Assembly (NCBI GenBank): GCA_902793325.1
Contig: CADBCY010000006.1
Coordinates: 1 to 64,000, forward strand
Direction: 5' to 3'
Source: an uncultured Eubacteriales bacterium
GTDB taxonomy: Bacteria; Bacillota; Clostridia; Christensenellales; Aristaeellaceae
Length of the DNA: 64,000 nucleotides
The translations under genes and the position numbers were made by a program. The notes below the pieces were generated by a model that was not told the origin of the DNA, did no database searches, and saw only the letters and a program-made list of their open reading frames with translations. Positions 25,720 through 34,083 of the stretch are shown piece after piece. Position 1 is the stretch's first letter; every line of letters starts with the position of its first letter.

Positions 25720-27150
25720 TCAAGCAGAGAAAAAACCGAATAATCTTGCCATGACTATTACCAAAACAATCCACAATGCACCGACCGCAATGGAAAGCCA
25801 TAGAAGCCTCTTCTTCGCCGCTGCATTAGCATTAGCTTTATCGTTAGCAAATGCTAGTTTGATGTCTTCCTTGTCCAATATGTCCTCGTAATTGCCCTTC
25901 AATCTCTCATATGAATCCTGCACCCAACCCCATTTGACCCATGTGGCGACCAATGCAACCACGCAATAGATCCCGGACAAGACTGTAATCCCCGAGCCGA
26001 CAAGTCGTACGCTTTGGGGCATTTCCAGTTTTTGTAAACTGTCAATGTCGATTTTATCGGTAAGGATCGTCGAGATGATAAACACGACAACCGCAATGAA
26101 GTTATTTCTGATTCCGTCTGCCAAGTCTTTTGATAATTCCAGCACCTGTTTCGATGATTCAACGATATAGTCGGAAATCTCATTCTTCATCCTGATATAC
26201 TTCTTGGCTTGCTTCTTTCGATAGATCACAAGATTGGATTTGATTGACGCGATCACGCTTTGACTGATATTCAGGATATCATTTTTGCTTTTGCAACGCA
26301 AGCTGATGACGCTTCGCGCTATTGCCGCCTTGTCCGCGCTATCCTCACCCGAAAACACCAGTTTATAGATATCGAATGCGGTATCGCATTTGCTCAATTC
26401 TTCAAACGAGTATGCCTCGCTTCGCGCAGTTGGATCGAATTGCAGCAAGATACGATTCTCCTTTATGCTGGCGCAATTGGCGATGTAGATATAGGACAAT
26501 ATGTTCCGGAGGCTCTGGAAAACGGTCGATATCTGCTCATCCGCGGGCGTCTGTGTAATGGAAAAATCTTCAGGAATAATCGGATAGGAATCCCTTTCTA
26601 GGAATACACCGGCTTCTATGCATTTTTGTCGTTGATTCTCACGGTTCCAGGTTTCATACGGGTTATTCAGATTATTTATATAGATAGAGTTCGAGTGTGC
26701 CAAGGCAAATGGCGATTCAAGGATCAACCGCTTCTTATCCTTCAACAATTCAGAAAACCCCTTGAGCAGGTCTTTCAGTTCCGCCGAACAAAGGAATTCC
26801 TTGAAGGCGACTGCAGAATAAACGCTGACCCTGTCTTCCCTTTCTGTCTTTTCAATTTGAAGCGTTACGCTGATCTCGTCCTCATCTTCCAGTTCCTTCA
26901 GGAAATCCGTATAAGATTGCTCCCATTTGTCTCCATCTGTTGAATGAATACTGCACTCCAAGCCTGATTCCAGTTCAAGAGTCATCTTGTCCCCTTCCGG
27001 GACAGAGCTTATGAGCTTCTTTATCTGCTGCTCGGCACCAATAATACCCCTTTTGACAGTATTGTACCGTGCGGTCAGCTCTCCAAACACTTCGCGGCAT
27101 GATTCGGGAGTTCCAAACAACTCCTGTGCCAAATCCATAAAGTCCGTCAT
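25720..27150 (-). CDS. Unknown membrane protein, second gene of a two-gene cassette
   Basis: A 476-aa protein: ~345 soluble residues with acidic, coiled character, then three C-terminal transmembrane helices (approx. 350-367 NNFIAVVVFIISTILT; 382-405 GSGITVLSGIYCVVALVA; 450-470 LLWLSIAVGALWIVLVIVMA) with a Lys-rich amphipathic region between the second and third. ATG at 27150 follows GGGAG. It is 27 bp downstream of the 355-aa gene on the same strand. A soluble sensor with a membrane tail next to a soluble partner is a frequent layout of abortive-infection systems, but no named system was matched. Confidence 0.7.
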   Translation of the reverse strand: MTDFMDLAQELFGTPESCREVFGELTARYNTVKRGIIGAEQQIKKLISSVPEGDKMTLELESGLECSIHSTDGDKWEQSYTDFLKELEDEDEISVTLQIEKTEREDRVSVYSAVAFKEFLCSAELKDLLKGFSELLKDKKRLILESPFALAHSNSIYINNLNNPYETWNRENQRQKCIEAGVFLERDSYPIIPEDFSITQTPADEQISTVFQSLRNILSYIYIANCASIKENRILLQFDPTARSEAYSFEELSKCDTAFDIYKLVFSGEDSADKAAIARSVISLRCKSKNDILNISQSVIASIKSNLVIYRKKQAKKYIRMKNEISDYIVESSKQVLELSKDLADGIRNNFIAVVVFIISTILTDKIDIDSLQKLEMPQSVRLVGSGITVLSGIYCVVALVATWVKWGWVQDSYERLKGNYEDILDKEDIKLAFANDKANANAAAKKRLLWLSIAVGALWIVLVIVMARLFGFFSA

Positions 27151-27177
27151 GGTTCCACTCCCGATCAGTGTTGGTCT

Positions 27178-28245
27178 TTATTGCCGTTTTGCAAATACAT
27201 TGTAGGTTTCCTGATCAACACATCTAATCTGGAGATATCTCTTCCCTACAGAATTCGTGTATGCAGTAATATCGTCCATAAAGTCCGTTTCATCGCCGGT
27301 GATCCTGAGCTCAATACCCTCCTTAACCCGGAAAGCAAGCCTCCGCTTTTTCTTCAGTACTTCGGGGACCGTATTGAACTGCCGGTCAAATTTCTTTTTG
27401 TCAGGAAGATTCAGAAGCCTCTGCTTTATGGATTGAAGCTTGGAAGTCAATCCGTCTTCTTCAGGCTGATAGCCCGTGAATATCCGGCCAATCACATCGT
27501 CGTAATTAAATAGCTGGCGTGTTTTCATGGTCGACAGCATAGAATCGCGCAATATATAAAAATCCCTTCGGAAATGCTTTTTCATCGAGCGCTTTAGCTC
27601 CAATTCTACAGCCTCGAAGGCTCTCGACGTATTGCTCTCGTCCGAATTGGCTTCCTCCAATTCCAGGAATTGCTCTGCCCAGTATTTCGCCACATTGTCC
27701 GTATACACTCGGATTATTCCGAAATCAATCGTTCCTTCTTCATCAATTTTGATCGGTATTACCGCAGACTTCCATACATTTTTACTTTTGCTCGGAAAGC
27801 CGAAAGTCTTTCTCAAGCTTTCACCATCGTACCACTCAGAGTGCTCAACCTTGGCGATGATATACCGGATGTTATCACGATTCGTACCTATCAAAGCCTG
27901 CACAAGGCTGCCTCGCTTGATTTCTATGCCAAGGTTGGCAACTGTTTCCTGTGCATTGATCTCTTCCCGCAGCAGCTTGTTTGCAATGCTATCGGCATAG
28001 CTGTCCAGCGCAGCCGTATCCAAATCCAGCCATTCCCGGCCTTCACACTGACTGATAATGGAATCTACGCAATGAACCACAGTCGTGTTTGGGTCGCAAA
28101 CCTTGTAATCCTTTGTGGATTTGTTCTCTTCCGTGGCAAATCTGATGTACTCCTCTATAAAGGAGTTGAAATCGGCGGGGATGACCTTCCGCCCGATCTG
28201 GTTTGTAGCAACATCAACATTGTGCAACGATCTGTAGTAAATCAT
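27178..28245 (-). CDS. Unknown 355-aa soluble protein, first gene of the cassette
   Basis: Start at 28245 behind CGGAGGATTTT; in-frame start codons upstream lack such a signal. Segments of note are KRGSLVQALIGTNRDNIRYI followed by IAKVEHSEWYD, and a C-terminal β-rich region KKKRRLAFRVKEGIELRITG. The latter recalls the end of nucleoid-associated (NdpA-like) or DUF4868 (KwaB-like) proteins, yet similarity is too weak for a call. The gene precedes the membrane protein gene by 27 bp and is AT-rich like its partner. A TATTAT box and AT-rich region 28246-28330 probably hold the promoter; 28330-28560 shows no gene. Confidence 0.65.
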   Translation of the reverse strand: MIYYRSLHNVDVATNQIGRKVIPADFNSFIEEYIRFATEENKSTKDYKVCDPNTTVVHCVDSIISQCEGREWLDLDTAALDSYADSIANKLLREEINAQETVANLGIEIKRGSLVQALIGTNRDNIRYIIAKVEHSEWYDGESLRKTFGFPSKSKNVWKSAVIPIKIDEEGTIDFGIIRVYTDNVAKYWAEQFLELEEANSDESNTSRAFEAVELELKRSMKKHFRRDFYILRDSMLSTMKTRQLFNYDDVIGRIFTGYQPEEDGLTSKLQSIKQRLLNLPDKKKFDRQFNTVPEVLKKKRRLAFRVKEGIELRITGDETDFMDDITAYTNSVGKRYLQIRCVDQETYNVFAKRQ

Positions 28246-28605
28246 AAAATCCTCCGTATATTCCATTGTTCTTATCAGTTTCGAAAGGCCTATAATAATA
28301 TGACAATACGAAGCGTTGATATGCAAATTTATACTGGCCATGCTGTATGTATACTCGTTGTCGCATCGCTTGTGAACAGAATAGCATTGATTTGCATTAA
28401 CGACATGAGCATTGTCTGTAATATGACGGGGTTTCATGAAGCAAGGGGAAAGAAAGCTCTGTCGATCAATGGGATGTGTGAAATATTAGGCTTATGCACA
28501 AATCGAGGAAGGAGGGATAGTCCGTTCCATCATCTGGTTCAACAAGAGAATTCGATCTTCTAAACACCATCGTCCAACATCAAAGTGAAAAAGGAGGAAA
28601 AACAG

Positions 28606-28746
28606 ATGCATTCAACTGGAGAAAAGCCCGGAAAAGGCATCTATATGTGCACAAAGTGCGGTCAGTATGTCCGATTGGATGACGATACGGATACGCTTCC
28701 GCCGTGCCCCAAGTGTGAGAATACGACTTACTATAAAGTAGGGTAA
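28606..28746 (+). CDS. Small zinc-ribbon protein (46 aa)
   Basis: A 46-aa protein with GIYMCTKCGQYV (CxxC) and PPCPKCENTTYYKV (CxxC), i.e. a single rubredoxin-like zinc ribbon. The Shine-Dalgarno AAAGGAGG is perfect and a terminator follows at once, so this is a monocistronic unit. Such mini zinc ribbons are frequent in Firmicutes; function unknown. Confidence 0.85.
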   Translation: MHSTGEKPGKGIYMCTKCGQYVRLDDDTDTLPPCPKCENTTYYKVG

Positions 28747-28757
28747 AGGACACGTTT

Positions 28758-28794
28758 CCCCCGTCCGGAGCAGAGGCTCGGGCGGGGGTTTTGC
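28758..28794 (+). terminator. Terminator of the small zinc-ribbon gene
   Basis: Stem CCCCCGTCC (28758-28766) pairs with GGGCGGGGG (28780-28788), with one U-G pair and an inner GAG/CTC extension, followed by TTTTG. Confidence 0.8.
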
Positions 28795-28832
28795 TTATCT
28801 CAAGCTTTTGTGAACTGCAACAGCCAAACCAT

Positions 28833-29648
28833 TTACCCTTTCTTCCGTTGTACCACCTCGTTTCTGAGGAACAGTTTGTGCTTGCTCTCCGTGTGTATGG
28901 GATGCAGTTTGTTTCTCCTGACGAGATCGTCGATGTTCTGCCGCGAGCAATCCAGCAGTTGGCACGCTTCCGTTGCGTTGATGACCCGAACCTGCACGAA
29001 TCGGCAGATATCCCGAAGCGAAAGGGGGATATCAACGCCCGCCGAATACAGATTGCGATCTGAGATAACGGCCTGTTCGCTCCACCTTACGCCATAGCCG
29101 TCCGGCTGGACCTCGACTTGATTGAATCGGGCTTCATTGCCGATGTACGCCGCGCACGCGGGTGCCTTTTCCAGCAATTCATGCGTGTCCACGATCTTCA
29201 CTTTGCCGTCCCGGAAGAATGTCAGCAACCGCGCATTATTCAGCGGAACGACATCCTCGACCTTGTAATTCCAGCGCTGCTTCAGCATCTCCGGCAACGC
29301 ATCGGCAGGCAGTTCCTCCAGATAGCATTGATCCTGCGCACATCTGCCCTGCGAAAGCATGAGGAGCGAAAACTCGTCGTACTCGTCAAGGCCGTTCTCC
29401 TTCAGAACCTGACCGATGTTTTGCCTGTCCTGAGGGATGATCCTCTGTTCGACCCATATCCTGCTCCAGTAGCTGCCCACGCTTTTTTCGCCGCGCTTGA
29501 CGAAGGAATCCAGCAGTAGCGGTGTGTGCCAGGGGTCGGCATTCTCCGGCAGTTCGATATAGAAAGCTTTGGCATTCTCGTAATAGATGAGAAAGCCAAG
29601 AATCAGAGACGGGGACAGGCTCTCATCCTTGATCGCAAATACTCTCAT
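28833..29648 (-). CDS. HipS-like/DUF2442/HTH protein, partner of a HipA-type kinase
   Basis: A 271-aa three-part protein. Residues ~1-120 resemble the N-terminal subdomain of HipA (GFLIYYENAKAFYIELPENA, DEFSLLMLSQGRCAQD), which in HipBST systems is the separate protein HipS. Residues ~128-205 have the DUF2442 pattern (LLTFFRDGKVKIVDTHELLE, FNQVEVQPDGYGVRW). Residues ~217-262 form an excisionase/MerR-like helix-turn-helix (NATEACQLLDCSRQNIDDLV). It starts at 29648 behind GGAGGTG, overlapping the kinase gene by 26 bp. The fused kinase-blocking and DNA-binding parts suggest an antitoxin; this is inference. Confidence 0.7.
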   Translation of the reverse strand: MRVFAIKDESLSPSLILGFLIYYENAKAFYIELPENADPWHTPLLLDSFVKRGEKSVGSYWSRIWVEQRIIPQDRQNIGQVLKENGLDEYDEFSLLMLSQGRCAQDQCYLEELPADALPEMLKQRWNYKVEDVVPLNNARLLTFFRDGKVKIVDTHELLEKAPACAAYIGNEARFNQVEVQPDGYGVRWSEQAVISDRNLYSAGVDIPLSLRDICRFVQVRVINATEACQLLDCSRQNIDDLVRRNKLHPIHTESKHKLFLRNEVVQRKKG

Positions 29649-30444
29649 AGCTCTGCCACCTCCTCCATATCATCTCCCATATGCGCTCCAGCCAGCGCCG
29701 GTCGAGCGCGTCATCCAAGCCGTCCAACAGGATGTTCTTATCGGCCTCCATCAGCGGATTGAGCCGAGGCAGCTTATCACGAGGTATCAGCTTCAGGTTT
29801 TCCCACGCGGAGCGCGATCCCACAAAGCATTGCACAGGTTTGTCAGCCATAACGTCTTCCCGTCCCATGGCAGTCTCATCGGCGCATCTGCTCAAAAGGG
29901 AAACGCCATGATCAAACAGAGGTGCCAGTCGAACGGTCTTCTGATAGCGATTCCGAAGAACCTCCATATTGGCGCCGTGCCGGTCCCGGTTTAGGATCAG
30001 ATAGTCCACGACCAACATCTCATAGATTTCCTTTTCCCAGCCGCAGCGGATGCAGAAGTCCATCGGGGTTTCACCCGCCAGTCGTTCGGCCTGGTAGTAC
30101 GCATCCAGAGCAACCTTACTCTCTCCACGTCGTTTGAAATCGCGCGACGCGCAGAGCCAGGTTTCGATCGGCTTGTCGTCGATCATAATCTTTGCGTGGA
30201 TCAGCTGGTAAGAGAGGTGCTCTATGCCCAGAATGGAGAGCAGCCGATCCGCGATGATCTCATTGACGCATTCGTGCCCAACGACCCCGTAAAAGGCGTC
30301 GTAATTGGACAGCTTGTAGTATATCTTATCTCCCGACACGTCCTCATATGCTTTAAGGAAAGAACCGGCCGTACCGGACGAATTGCGTACCTTTGTCCAA
30401 CTCAGGTACGTCATGTCCCGCAATTCACGAATGATGTCAGCCAT
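29623..30444 (-). CDS. HipA/HipT-like serine/threonine kinase
   Basis: A 273-aa kinase related to the HipA C-terminal domain. Visible: Gly/Ser-rich loop NSSGTAGSFLKAYE (21-34), ATP lysine in YYKLS (K44), catalytic loop NRDRHGAN (152-159: D154, H156, N159), and metal-binding LFDHG (D178). The separate HipA N-subdomain is missing here, as in HipT. HipA kinases phosphorylate aminoacyl-tRNA synthetases and arrest growth. The serines of the Gly-rich loop are candidates for autophosphorylation. Start at 30444 with GGAGGTG; transcribed from the palindromic promoter at 30467-30510. Confidence 0.85.
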   Translation of the reverse strand: MADIIRELRDMTYLSWTKVRNSSGTAGSFLKAYEDVSGDKIYYKLSNYDAFYGVVGHECVNEIIADRLLSILGIEHLSYQLIHAKIMIDDKPIETWLCASRDFKRRGESKVALDAYYQAERLAGETPMDFCIRCGWEKEIYEMLVVDYLILNRDRHGANMEVLRNRYQKTVRLAPLFDHGVSLLSRCADETAMGREDVMADKPVQCFVGSRSAWENLKLIPRDKLPRLNPLMEADKNILLDGLDDALDRRWLERIWEMIWRRWQSYESICDQG

Positions 30445-30466
30445 CCGAATGCACCTCCATGAATTA

Positions 30467-30510
30467 AGGATACACCACTACTTGATAAATGTCAAGTAGT
30501 GGTGTATCCT
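30467..30510 (-). promoter_or_regulatory. Palindromic promoter-operator of the HipA-type operon
   Basis: A perfect 19-bp inverted repeat (30467-30485 with 30492-30510) around a 6-nt centre. Read on the minus strand it contains TTGACA, 17 nt, TATCCT (-10 at 30467-30472), so the palindrome spans the complete promoter. Transcription would start ~15 nt before the kinase ATG. This is a classical layout for toxin-antitoxin autoregulation. On the plus strand the same repeat is followed by CCTCGTTTTTTT and could act as a terminator. Confidence 0.85.
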
Positions 30511-30628
30511 CCTCGTTTTTTTGCCTGGATATTTATCTTTTTGCAGAGCTACATAATAGATTGTCTTATATATAGCGTTATAGAATATAACCAATTATCA
30601 TAACAATGGATTTGGGGGTATAGTAATC

Positions 30629-31642
30629 ATGTCAGAACAGAGTAAAAAGCTTGCAAGTCCGTTACCTGCATATCGTGTGTTTGTCTCTTCAACATATTCG
30701 GATATGGTTCGCTATAGAGATTCTATGCGGGATGCGATAAACAATGCAAATTGTTTATCATATGGAATGGAAAGATTTGGTGCAAACAGTATACCGCCAC
30801 TCGAAAAATGCTATGAGGAGTTAATGGACTGTCAAATCTATGTTTGTGCTATTGGTATGCGATATGGAAGCATTGATGAGCAGACACAGAAGTCATATAC
30901 TCAATTGGAGTATGAGAAAGCAGAATCATTGGGAATACCTATCTTAGCTTTTCTGATTGATGAATCGAAGACTCGCTTTAGCATAGACGAAATTGATTTG
31001 GGCGATTCTGCCGTCAAGTTGGCGGCATTTAAGAACAAAATCAAAAGTTCAAAGACTGTAACTTGTGATTTTTTTGAATCTGGACCTGATTTGAAGGGGA
31101 AAGTATACCGTGCTATTATAAATGAAATCGAAAGACAAAAAGCAAGGGAAGAAGATAAAAAAGGGACATTAGATGCGTACATCGAGGGTGCTAAGTTATT
31201 CAAAAAGTTCGTAAAGAGACCAGCACAATATAGAAATCAGGAAGCGATTTTGAGAGTTCGATTTGATGGCAAGTACGGCGGATGGCGGCTTAAGGAACAA
31301 CTGTTCTATGCATTCGGATTTCGACCAGGATATGCGCTGTATTTAAATGATCTTTATACACTTGGTACGAGTCCCGATGTATCTGAGAGTATATGGAGTG
31401 TCGACTGTTTTGCTGATGGAAAAGCAGCAGATTGGTTAGATGATAATGATGTTAATCAGGGAACGATTATTGAAGGTAGATTCAAACTAGCCTATGAATT
31501 AGTCAGAGATATTAAAGAAGGCAATCAATTATTAAGATCAAACCATGCAAACGATATATATATGGCTTGCCTGGTTCTACTTGAGGGCCTTCATGTGATT
31601 AGCAGGGATGTACCTATTAACCCAACTCAGTCGAACGAATAA
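30629..31642 (+). CDS. DUF4062 domain protein
   Basis: A 337-aa protein; residues ~14-105 carry the DUF4062 fold (YRVFVSSTYSDMVRYRDSMR, then MERFGANSIPP and CQIYVCAIGMRYG), a Rossmann-like TIR/SIR2-related module often joined to NTPase defence proteins. Here it is followed by a ~215-residue unrecognised C-terminal domain with no NTPase motif. Strongly AT-rich, monocistronic, with GGGGG about 10 nt before the ATG. Likely a defence or conflict effector/sensor; the partner, if any, is not obvious. Confidence 0.75.
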   Translation: MSEQSKKLASPLPAYRVFVSSTYSDMVRYRDSMRDAINNANCLSYGMERFGANSIPPLEKCYEELMDCQIYVCAIGMRYGSIDEQTQKSYTQLEYEKAESLGIPILAFLIDESKTRFSIDEIDLGDSAVKLAAFKNKIKSSKTVTCDFFESGPDLKGKVYRAIINEIERQKAREEDKKGTLDAYIEGAKLFKKFVKRPAQYRNQEAILRVRFDGKYGGWRLKEQLFYAFGFRPGYALYLNDLYTLGTSPDVSESIWSVDCFADGKAADWLDDNDVNQGTIIEGRFKLAYELVRDIKEGNQLLRSNHANDIYMACLVLLEGLHVISRDVPINPTQSNE

Positions 31643-31796
31643 ACTCGTTTTTTGAGAGGAAGCGAGAATAGAAGTGCTTTCTGATCAACGGCTATATGCT
31701 TAATACAATTTGGAAAATGAGATGTCCCGTTTGCTGTGCCAGACACGAATACTGTGTAAACATATAGTGATAGGTATCCGAACTGCCGTATAAAAT

Positions 31797-31823
31797 ATGG
31801 GCCTCCATTTTCTGAAGGCCCAT
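31797..31823 (-). terminator. Terminator of the small membrane operon
   Basis: Stem ATGGGCC/GGCCCAT (31797-31803 with 31817-31823), on the minus strand followed by ATTTTATA, 6 nt past the stop of the 50-aa gene. Sequence 31643-31796 holds nothing else recognisable. Confidence 0.6.
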
Positions 31824-31828
31824 GATGA

Positions 31829-31981
31829 TCATAATAAGTCGGAGCGGTACAATAGTTTTAGTATTTTTATTCTTTTGGTTATAAGCCAGTGGCAGAGCCT
31901 CATCCTCGTAGCGATTATCCAAGTGACGGATCGATGCCAGAATAACAAAGCGCTGAGGATAATCAAGATTAGAAGAATCAC
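31829..31981 (-). CDS. Small single-pass membrane protein (50 aa), GTG start
   Basis: The frame starts with GTG overlapping the TGA of the upstream gene (GTGA), giving MILLILIILSALLFW as an N-terminal transmembrane helix and then a basic tail (RMRLCHWLITKRIKILKLLY). Coupling by overlap, the hydrophobic helix followed by positive charge, and the terminator directly behind support a real gene that is below usual size limits. It resembles small toxin or holin-like peptides; no family assigned. Confidence 0.5.
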   Translation of the reverse strand: MILLILIILSALLFWHRSVTWIIATRMRLCHWLITKRIKILKLLYRSDLL

Positions 31982-32334
31982 CTGTAACCACCGGGCCTTG
32001 TCAGATAGGCGAAATCACTCATACAGTTGCTGTAGGCCTTGGCTTCGCGTTGAAGTGATTCCAGGAGCATATCACCAATTGGAGTGTTGAGGTCTTCCTC
32101 AATGTCACGGTAAGTATCAATCAAGAATGAACGTGCGCTGCTTTCGAGCTTATGTACAGCGGCTATGCGATCTGCTTGTATTGCAGCTTGAATAGCAACA
32201 TTCAATCTTTCCAACTGAGCAGAGGTTATCATTCTGTTTTGTCTTCTGATACCTATTAGCTGTGTTGCAATGTCGAATACATTTTTCAACCCAGTGGATA
32301 CAGAGACAATTGTGGACGGCAGGTTTGGATTCAT
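31978..32334 (-). CDS. Unknown 118-aa helical protein
   Basis: Mostly helical soluble protein (LKNVFDIATQLIGIRRQNRM, then AQLERLNVAIQAAIQADRIA). ATG at 32334 follows GGAGGTAC at good spacing. It is coupled to the 50-aa membrane protein by a GTGA overlap. The upstream region 32335-32633 shows no supported gene. The pair could be a two-component membrane toxin or immunity unit; function unknown. Confidence 0.6.
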   Translation of the reverse strand: MNPNLPSTIVSVSTGLKNVFDIATQLIGIRRQNRMITSAQLERLNVAIQAAIQADRIAAVHKLESSARSFLIDTYRDIEEDLNTPIGDMLLESLQREAKAYSNCMSDFAYLTRPGGYR

Positions 32335-32633
32335 TTCTTTGTACCTCCATCTCGCATTATTGACGCACGAGTTGGATTTACACCTGGTTCAACTTCTGGC
32401 ACACCTGTGGTGAATCAGAAGAAGTCGTGCACAACCAGGGATAAAGCATTGGTGTTTGTCCACCGGTGTGTTCACCTCCGTCTGGTGGAGTCGGTTCTGC
32501 ATGTATTCCCTTACATGTGATATTATATGATTTTGGAATCAAGTTGTCATCCGTTAATTTCTTGACCGTTATTGAATAGCTACGATGAACATGAAAAGGC
32601 ACACATAAATGATATTAGGAAGGTGAATGATTG

Positions 32634-33491
32634 ATGGCAGACAAGATATTACCTGTTTTTGATGATGAAGGAATCAAGAAGCAGGGAAAAGTAATAGGGC
32701 TGCATTTGAGAAAAATGAGATTACGGTCTCTTTATACTCAGGATGCAGTGACTAACGATGAACTTGATACAAAACACGGCTTTCCCAGTTTATCAACATA
32801 TAAGAGTATGGAAAATGGGGATACCAAGAGTAGCTTTACTTTTTATTTACAATTGTTTCACCTTTTTCATGGTACTGATAGAGATGCTGCAATACTTTTC
32901 GGGAATCGGGACTCTGAAACATTTGTTGATGAGAGCCATGATGATTCACAAGCCCATATTGCGCGGCTCAAGAAGTTTGCCTATCAGAAATACACGATTT
33001 ATTTGGTGGATGAAATGGATGCCATAAAGGAAATGAAATTGTCCTTTGGCAATATAATTAATTACAGCTATGTTCAAGGGAATGCAAAAATCGGGAGGAA
33101 ATACACATATGATTGTAAACTGGTCAGCCCGGTGAATAGTCCGTATGTGTTTATATATTTTACTTCCACGACAAGTATGGTTGATCGAGCTCTTTTCATC
33201 CTTCCTGAAATCGAATGGATTATTGGAAAATTCAAAAGAGGATTGGGACTCATGATATCTATATCAACAGATCATCAACGATGCCCAACTATACAGATGT
33301 TTGTTATGCTTCACGCATTATATAAAAAACCTGATCTTGAAGAAATAAAGAAATACATTGTACTGAGGGATTCTCAGGTTTCAACATATATGATGCGAGT
33401 GCAAGATCTGAAATCAAGGAATATCAAGTTTGATCAGGAAATGATATTGGAGCGAAAGCATTATGATGTTGAGAAAAAGAACGTGTTGTGA
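32634..33491 (+). CDS. XRE-like regulator with unknown C-terminal domain
   Basis: A 285-aa protein. Residues ~18-80 (VIGLHLRKMRLRSLYTQDAV, SLSTYKSMENGDTKSSF) read as a divergent XRE helix-turn-helix. The rest (~110-285) is a β-rich domain (YTYDCKLVSPVNSPYVFIYF) followed by helices, unrecognised. Start ATG at 32634 behind AGGAAGGTG. AT-rich. It stands alone between the small membrane operon and the left side of the Tn7-like region. Confidence 0.65.
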   Translation: MADKILPVFDDEGIKKQGKVIGLHLRKMRLRSLYTQDAVTNDELDTKHGFPSLSTYKSMENGDTKSSFTFYLQLFHLFHGTDRDAAILFGNRDSETFVDESHDDSQAHIARLKKFAYQKYTIYLVDEMDAIKEMKLSFGNIINYSYVQGNAKIGRKYTYDCKLVSPVNSPYVFIYFTSTTSMVDRALFILPEIEWIIGKFKRGLGLMISISTDHQRCPTIQMFVMLHALYKKPDLEEIKKYIVLRDSQVSTYMMRVQDLKSRNIKFDQEMILERKHYDVEKKNVL

Positions 33492-33594
33492 ACAGCAGTT
33501 AATTTGAGAAATACAGCTCAATGCAGAGCTGCTGTTGACATATATCTTGTTGTATACTATAATGAAAACAAAAGAGGGTAGAACAAAGCTGATT

Positions 33595-33613
33595 TGACAA
33601 CACAATGACAACA
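33595..33613. repeat. Paired TGACAAC motifs (second copy)
   Basis: TGACAAC-ACAA-TGACAACA, the same heptamer pair with the same 11-bp spacing and orientation as at 14227-14245. The two copies bracket the AT-rich cargo segment, 19.4 kb apart. Confidence 0.4.
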
Positions 33614-33731
33614 AAAATCACGATAGCCAATGCTTTGAGAATAATACGAATGATATGAATACCACGAGCTAAAGGACCTAAGCAGAATCGTTTAGAAACG
33701 ATCTGATGGGAGCGAGTGGGAATGATCTCCG

Positions 33732-33785
33732 TGTCAAGGGGCGACCCCGTTTTCCCTGTTTGGGGCAAAAAAGTTTTCCCTTTGC
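33732..33785. repeat. Left terminal double repeat of the 588-bp segment (putative transposase sites)
   Basis: Begins TGTCA (33732-33736) followed by two 19-mers at 33738-33756 and 33762-33780 of consensus GGGGC-N8-TTTTCCC, spaced 24 bp. The same arrangement occurs inverted at 34271-34319. TGT termini with repeated ~20-bp sites are typical of Tn7/Mu-family ends. Confidence 0.65.
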
Positions 33786-33811
33786 TCGTATGAAAACCGA
33801 ACAGAAAACCA

Positions 33812-33851
33812 GCTCCGGAAACCGTGCTCAGACACAGCTTCCGGAGCCTTT
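33812..33851 (+). terminator. Intrinsic terminator inside the 588-bp segment
   Basis: Stem GCTCCGGAA/TTCCGGAGC (33812-33820 with 33839-33847), followed by CTTTTATT. It would insulate sequence to its right from upstream transcription. Confidence 0.7.
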
Positions 33852-33871
33852 TATTCCCAAAAACAAAGCCC

Positions 33872-33971
33872 GGGAACCGTATGGAAACCATGCGGGAGCA
33901 ATTTGGGAAGCATCGCGGGAACCTTTTTAGGGAGTAGTATCAGCCCCATCGTGGGAACCCATATTGGAACC
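33872..33971. repeat. GGGAAC iterons, first cluster (about 11-bp period)
   Basis: GGGAACC or close variants start at 33872, 33883, 33894, 33905, 33917, 33953 and 33965, i.e. at 11-12-bp steps apart from one gap. One helical turn per unit suggests protein binding to one DNA face, or decay of a coding tetrapeptide repeat. Confidence 0.65.
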
Positions 33972-34083
33972 TCCTTCGATGTCCACGGAGCAACCTCATA
34001 CAGCCTCAAGATACCGTAATACCAGGGGTTCCAGCCCATTGGAGTGGGTTCAGAAAGAGAGAATCACAGCAGGTAATAGGGCT

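Noticed and set aside
25720-28245. Kiwa defence system
   Set aside because: The membrane protein is far longer than KwaA and has its helices only at the C-terminus; resemblance of the partner to KwaB is limited to a short β-rich segment.
32378-32602. A 74-codon minus-strand frame
   Set aside because: No ribosome binding site, unusual composition, no hydrophobic or conserved pattern; the region is treated as intergenic.
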